In this document: piece by piece, positions 61,802 to 64,000 of the stretch
Numbering within the stretch: position 1 is the stretch's first letter
How the letters are laid out: each line of letters opens with the position of its first letter
Assembly: GCA_964592425.1 (NCBI GenBank)
Contig: CAZQCG010000012.1
Span: 1-64,000 of the forward strand
Reading direction: 5' to 3'
Source: Viridilinea sp964592425
GTDB taxonomy: Bacteria > Chloroflexota > Chloroflexia > Chloroflexales > Chloroflexaceae
DNA: 64,000 nucleotides
Translations under genes and position numbers: made by a program
The notes under the pieces: model-generated
Told to the model about the DNA's origin: nothing
Databases searched by the model: none
The model's input: only the letters and a program-made list of their open reading frames with translations

Positions 61802-62956
61802 TTAAACTGCTTCGAGACTATCCAGGAAGCCGCTGATCAGCGGGCTCTGGGTATCGAAGTCGATCAGGAAGGCGTCGTGGCCTGCCGTTGAGTGCAGTTC
61901 GATGTGCTCAACCGGGCGGCCCTGGCGGGTCAACGCAGCCGCGATGGCCTGCGACTCGCTGCTGGGGTAGAGCCAGTCGCTGTCGTAGGAGATCAGCATG
62001 ATCGGGCTCTGTACACGAGCCATGGCTGCATCAAGTGAGCCGTAACGCCCCGACAGATCCCAGTAGTCCATCGCTTTGGTGATGTAGAGATAGGAGTTGG
62101 CGTCAAAGCGGGCGTTGAAGAGGTCAGCCTGGTAGTCGAGATAGCTCTCAACGGCAAACTCACGCTCAAGGCTGAAGGCTGGCTCGTGTGCCCCCTGCAA
62201 ACGCCGCCCGAACTTCTGCTCCAGGGCTGGCTCGCTAACATAGGTAACATGGCCGATCATGCGGGCGATGGCCAGCCCGTCAGCTGGCGGCTCGTAGCCG
62301 TAGTAGTCACCATTGCGCCAGCGCGGGTCGCTCATAATGGCCCGCCGCCCAATGCTGTTCCATGCCACCGTCTGCGCACTCGAACGGGCCGCACTGGCAA
62401 TCACGATCGCCCCCCCGATCCGCTCAGGGTGCGCTGTCGCCCACTCCAGGGCCTGAAAGCCACCCATCGAGCCGCCCGCAACGGCGAAGAGGCGCTCGAT
62501 ACCCAGCGCATCGATCAGACGTAGCTGCGCCCGCACCATATCGCCGATCGTGATCACCGGGAAGTTCGTCCCGTACGGTCGCCCCTGGTGCCGTTCACGG
62601 CTGGCCGGGCCGGTTGAACCCATACAGCCGCCAATCACATTCGAGCAGATCACAAAGTAACGCTCGGTGTCGAAAGGTCGCCCCGGGCCGACCATCTCGT
62701 CCCACCAGCCCGGCTTGCGATCGGCATGGCTATGCCGCCCCGCCGCATGGGCATCCCCCGAAAGGGCATGCAAGAGCAGAATGGCATTGCTGCGCTCATC
62801 GTTCAGCTGGCCGTAGGTCTCGAAGGCCAGTGAGAGTGGCCCGAGGCGCTCGCCACTCTCCAGTACCAGCGGCTCCGTCCAGGTCAGGTACTGGCGGTGG
62901 ACGATCCCGACGCCGGGCGCGTACTGCGGATGGGCTGAATAATGCGTTGCTGTCAT
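61802..62956 (-). CDS. metX: Homoserine O-acetyltransferase
   Basis: A 384-residue alpha/beta-hydrolase-fold acyltransferase. The nucleophile elbow is GGSMGG (Ser near residue 162), LHALSGDAHAAG near 61 forms the oxyanion region, the acid Asp is in SYDSDWLYP near 322 and His in AGHDAFLID near 361. MetX activates homoserine with acetyl-CoA for methionine synthesis (a succinyl-CoA form exists). The partner metY lies upstream on the same strand, 146 bp away. Confidence 0.95.
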   Translation of the reverse strand: MTATHYSAHPQYAPGVGIVHRQYLTWTEPLVLESGERLGPLSLAFETYGQLNDERSNAILLLHALSGDAHAAGRHSHADRKPGWWDEMVGPGRPFDTERYFVICSNVIGGCMGSTGPASRERHQGRPYGTNFPVITIGDMVRAQLRLIDALGIERLFAVAGGSMGGFQALEWATAHPERIGGAIVIASAARSSAQTVAWNSIGRRAIMSDPRWRNGDYYGYEPPADGLAIARMIGHVTYVSEPALEQKFGRRLQGAHEPAFSLEREFAVESYLDYQADLFNARFDANSYLYITKAMDYWDLSGRYGSLDAAMARVQSPIMLISYDSDWLYPSSESQAIAAALTRQGRPVEHIELHSTAGHDAFLIDFDTQSPLISGFLDSLEAV

Positions 62957-63102
62957 CGTGCTCTTCTTTGCAGCCAGGTCGCTGAAACGGGCTGAAGGTT
63001 GATGCGGTCGCCCCGTTGCGCTAGCTGGTGGTTACTGCTGCGCTCAAAGGTACTGCGGAGGAGATCCAGGCCCCTCCGCGAAGCCAAGCCAGCGCTACAC
63101 GC

Positions 63103-64000
63103 TTAGACGCGGGCCAGGGCCTGCTCCAGGTCGGCCAGGATGTCATCGAAGGTCTCGAGGCCAATCGAGAGACGCACATAATCTTCGCTGACGCCGGTCA
63201 ACTGCTGCTCTTCCGCCGTCAACTGGCTGTGGGTGGTGCTGGCGGGATGAATGGCCAGGCTGCGTGCATCGCCGATGTTGGCCAGGTGCGAGAAGAGTTG
63301 CAGGCTGTCGATGAAAGTCTTGCCTGCGGCCCGCCCGCCTTTGATGCCGAAGCCAACGATGCCGCTCTGCCCTTTGGGCAGGTATTTCTGGGCCAGGGCA
63401 TAGCTGGGGTGGTTGGCAAGGCCGGGGTAGTTGACCCAGGCCACCTTGGCGTGCTCGCTCAGGTAGCGGGCCACCCCAAGGGCATTCTGGCTATGGCGCT
63501 CCATACGCAAGGGCAGCGTCTCCAGGCCCTGCAGCAAGAGGAAGGCATTGAAGGGGCTGAGGGCCGCACCCAGGTCGCGCAGGCCCTGCACGCGCGCCTT
63601 GATGATGTAGGCCAGGTTGCCCAGCGCCTGGGTATAGATCAGGCCGTGGTAGCTCGGATCAGGCTCGGTAAATTCGGGGTAACGCCCGTTGGCCCAGTCG
63701 AACGTACCGCCGTCAACAATCAGCCCACCGATGCTGGTGCCATGCCCACCGATGAACTTGGTGGCCGAATGGATAATGATGTCGGCACCATGCTTGAAGG
63801 GCTGCCACAGGTAGGGCGTCACCGTCGTCGCATCGACGATCACCGCCACCCCGGCTGCGTGTGCCACCTCAGCGATGCGCTCCAGGTCAAGCACATCGAG
63901 CTTCGGGTTGCCCACCAGTTCAAGGAAGAAGGCCTTGGTGCGCCCGTCGATGGCCCGGGCGAAGCCCTCATAGTCGCGCCCATCGACAAAGCGGGTGGTA
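63103..64000 (-). CDS. metY: O-acetylhomoserine sulfhydrylase, 5' end beyond window (partial)
   Basis: The minus-strand frame reads from the window edge to a stop at 63103, about 298 residues. It has the PLP-lysine motif IIHSATKFIGGHGTSIGG, preceded by VDATTVTPYLWQPF, and the C-terminal AIHPASTTHSQLT typical of MetY/Cys-Met metabolism PLP enzymes. The N-terminal 130 or so residues are missing from the window. MetY combines O-acetylhomoserine with sulfide to make homocysteine, taking the product of the next gene, metX. Confidence 0.94.
   Translation of the reverse strand, partial: TTRFVDGRDYEGFARAIDGRTKAFFLELVGNPKLDVLDLERIAEVAHAAGVAVIVDATTVTPYLWQPFKHGADIIIHSATKFIGGHGTSIGGLIVDGGTFDWANGRYPEFTEPDPSYHGLIYTQALGNLAYIIKARVQGLRDLGAALSPFNAFLLLQGLETLPLRMERHSQNALGVARYLSEHAKVAWVNYPGLANHPSYALAQKYLPKGQSGIVGFGIKGGRAAGKTFIDSLQLFSHLANIGDARSLAIHPASTTHSQLTAEEQQLTGVSEDYVRLSIGLETFDDILADLEQALARV

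Noticed and set aside
63040..63090. A GCGGAGG / CCTCCGC inverted repeat between metY and metX as a terminator or methionine riboswitch
   Set aside because: There is no T tract on either strand, no SAM-riboswitch core that I can see, and the two genes are likely co-transcribed.

Overview
The window is GC-rich bacterial DNA with tightly packed genes and many 1 to 14 bp gene overlaps. Gene content suggests a member of the Chloroflexota, most likely a filamentous Chloroflexales-type organism: YIP1-family paralogues, large GT39 glycosyltransferases, an acyl-ACP-reductase-like fusion, a SNF2/SWIM gene pair and several families of small dispersed repeats. This assignment is inferred from gene content; there is no rRNA gene in the window, and I saw no tRNA or CRISPR array.

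Layout. 1-3142 (minus): a partial SNF2/DEAH helicase overlapping an XRE regulator, possibly the edge of a defence locus. 3345-5284: a PQ-loop membrane protein, a GntR/FCD regulator with a palindromic operator, and a frameshifted permease remnant. 5500-7018: a strong promoter, a structured leader with an intrinsic terminator, and an MgtE-like Mg2+ transporter. 7085-8548: two YIP1 paralogues. 8562-16532 (minus): coaBC, a HEAT/SH3 membrane protein, two large GT39-type proteins and a GT2, with overlapping or abutting ends, so one operon. 16775-17662: a methyltransferase. 17684-20698 (minus): an iron-uptake operon feoA-feoA-feoB(G)-feoB(TM)-feoC in which FeoB is split into two genes, facing a divergent DtxR/FeoA regulator at 21201. 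22073-25830: an acyl-ACP-reductase-like fusion, an alpha/beta hydrolase and an SDR. 25900-27576: YqhA and a Ca2+/H+ antiporter.

27728-30698 (minus): a cobalt/nickel ECF transporter (cbiM-cbiQ-cbiO) ending in an ArsR regulator with an intact SmtB/CzrA-type metal site. 30887-31802: yigZ and a MazG-like pyrophosphohydrolase. 31827-36656 (minus): malQ followed by a four-gene OpuC-type osmolyte importer. 36786-42610 (plus): SNF2 helicase, SWIM protein and ABC exporter. 42626-48136 (minus): pyrE and a complete branched-chain amino-acid importer (livJ-H-M-G-F). 48302-49520: a glutaredoxin-like protein and a GNAT. 49640-51345: an IS200/IS605 element with broken tnpA and intact tnpB, sitting inside a toxin-antitoxin locus whose antitoxin is cut in two. 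51884-60853: a double GNAT, a ParB-like/UspA protein, an FHA-proline-rich-membrane protein, an M24 peptidase, a small membrane protein and an M28-type peptidase. 61235-61801: a gene-free cluster of palindromes and repeats. 61802-64000 (minus): metX and partial metY, the acetylhomoserine route to methionine.

Repeats are a major theme. A 133-bp element with terminal inverted repeats occurs twice, about 97% identical and in opposite orientation (21004-21136 and 57009-57141), each flanked by TTA. Other families occur at 51-87, 1458-1631, 16631-16765, 27610-27731, 51804-51830 and 61332-61781. Some have entered or trimmed genes: an in-frame duplication in the helicase, stop codons at repeat junctions in arsR and the M24 peptidase, and a hairpin abutting the methyltransferase start.
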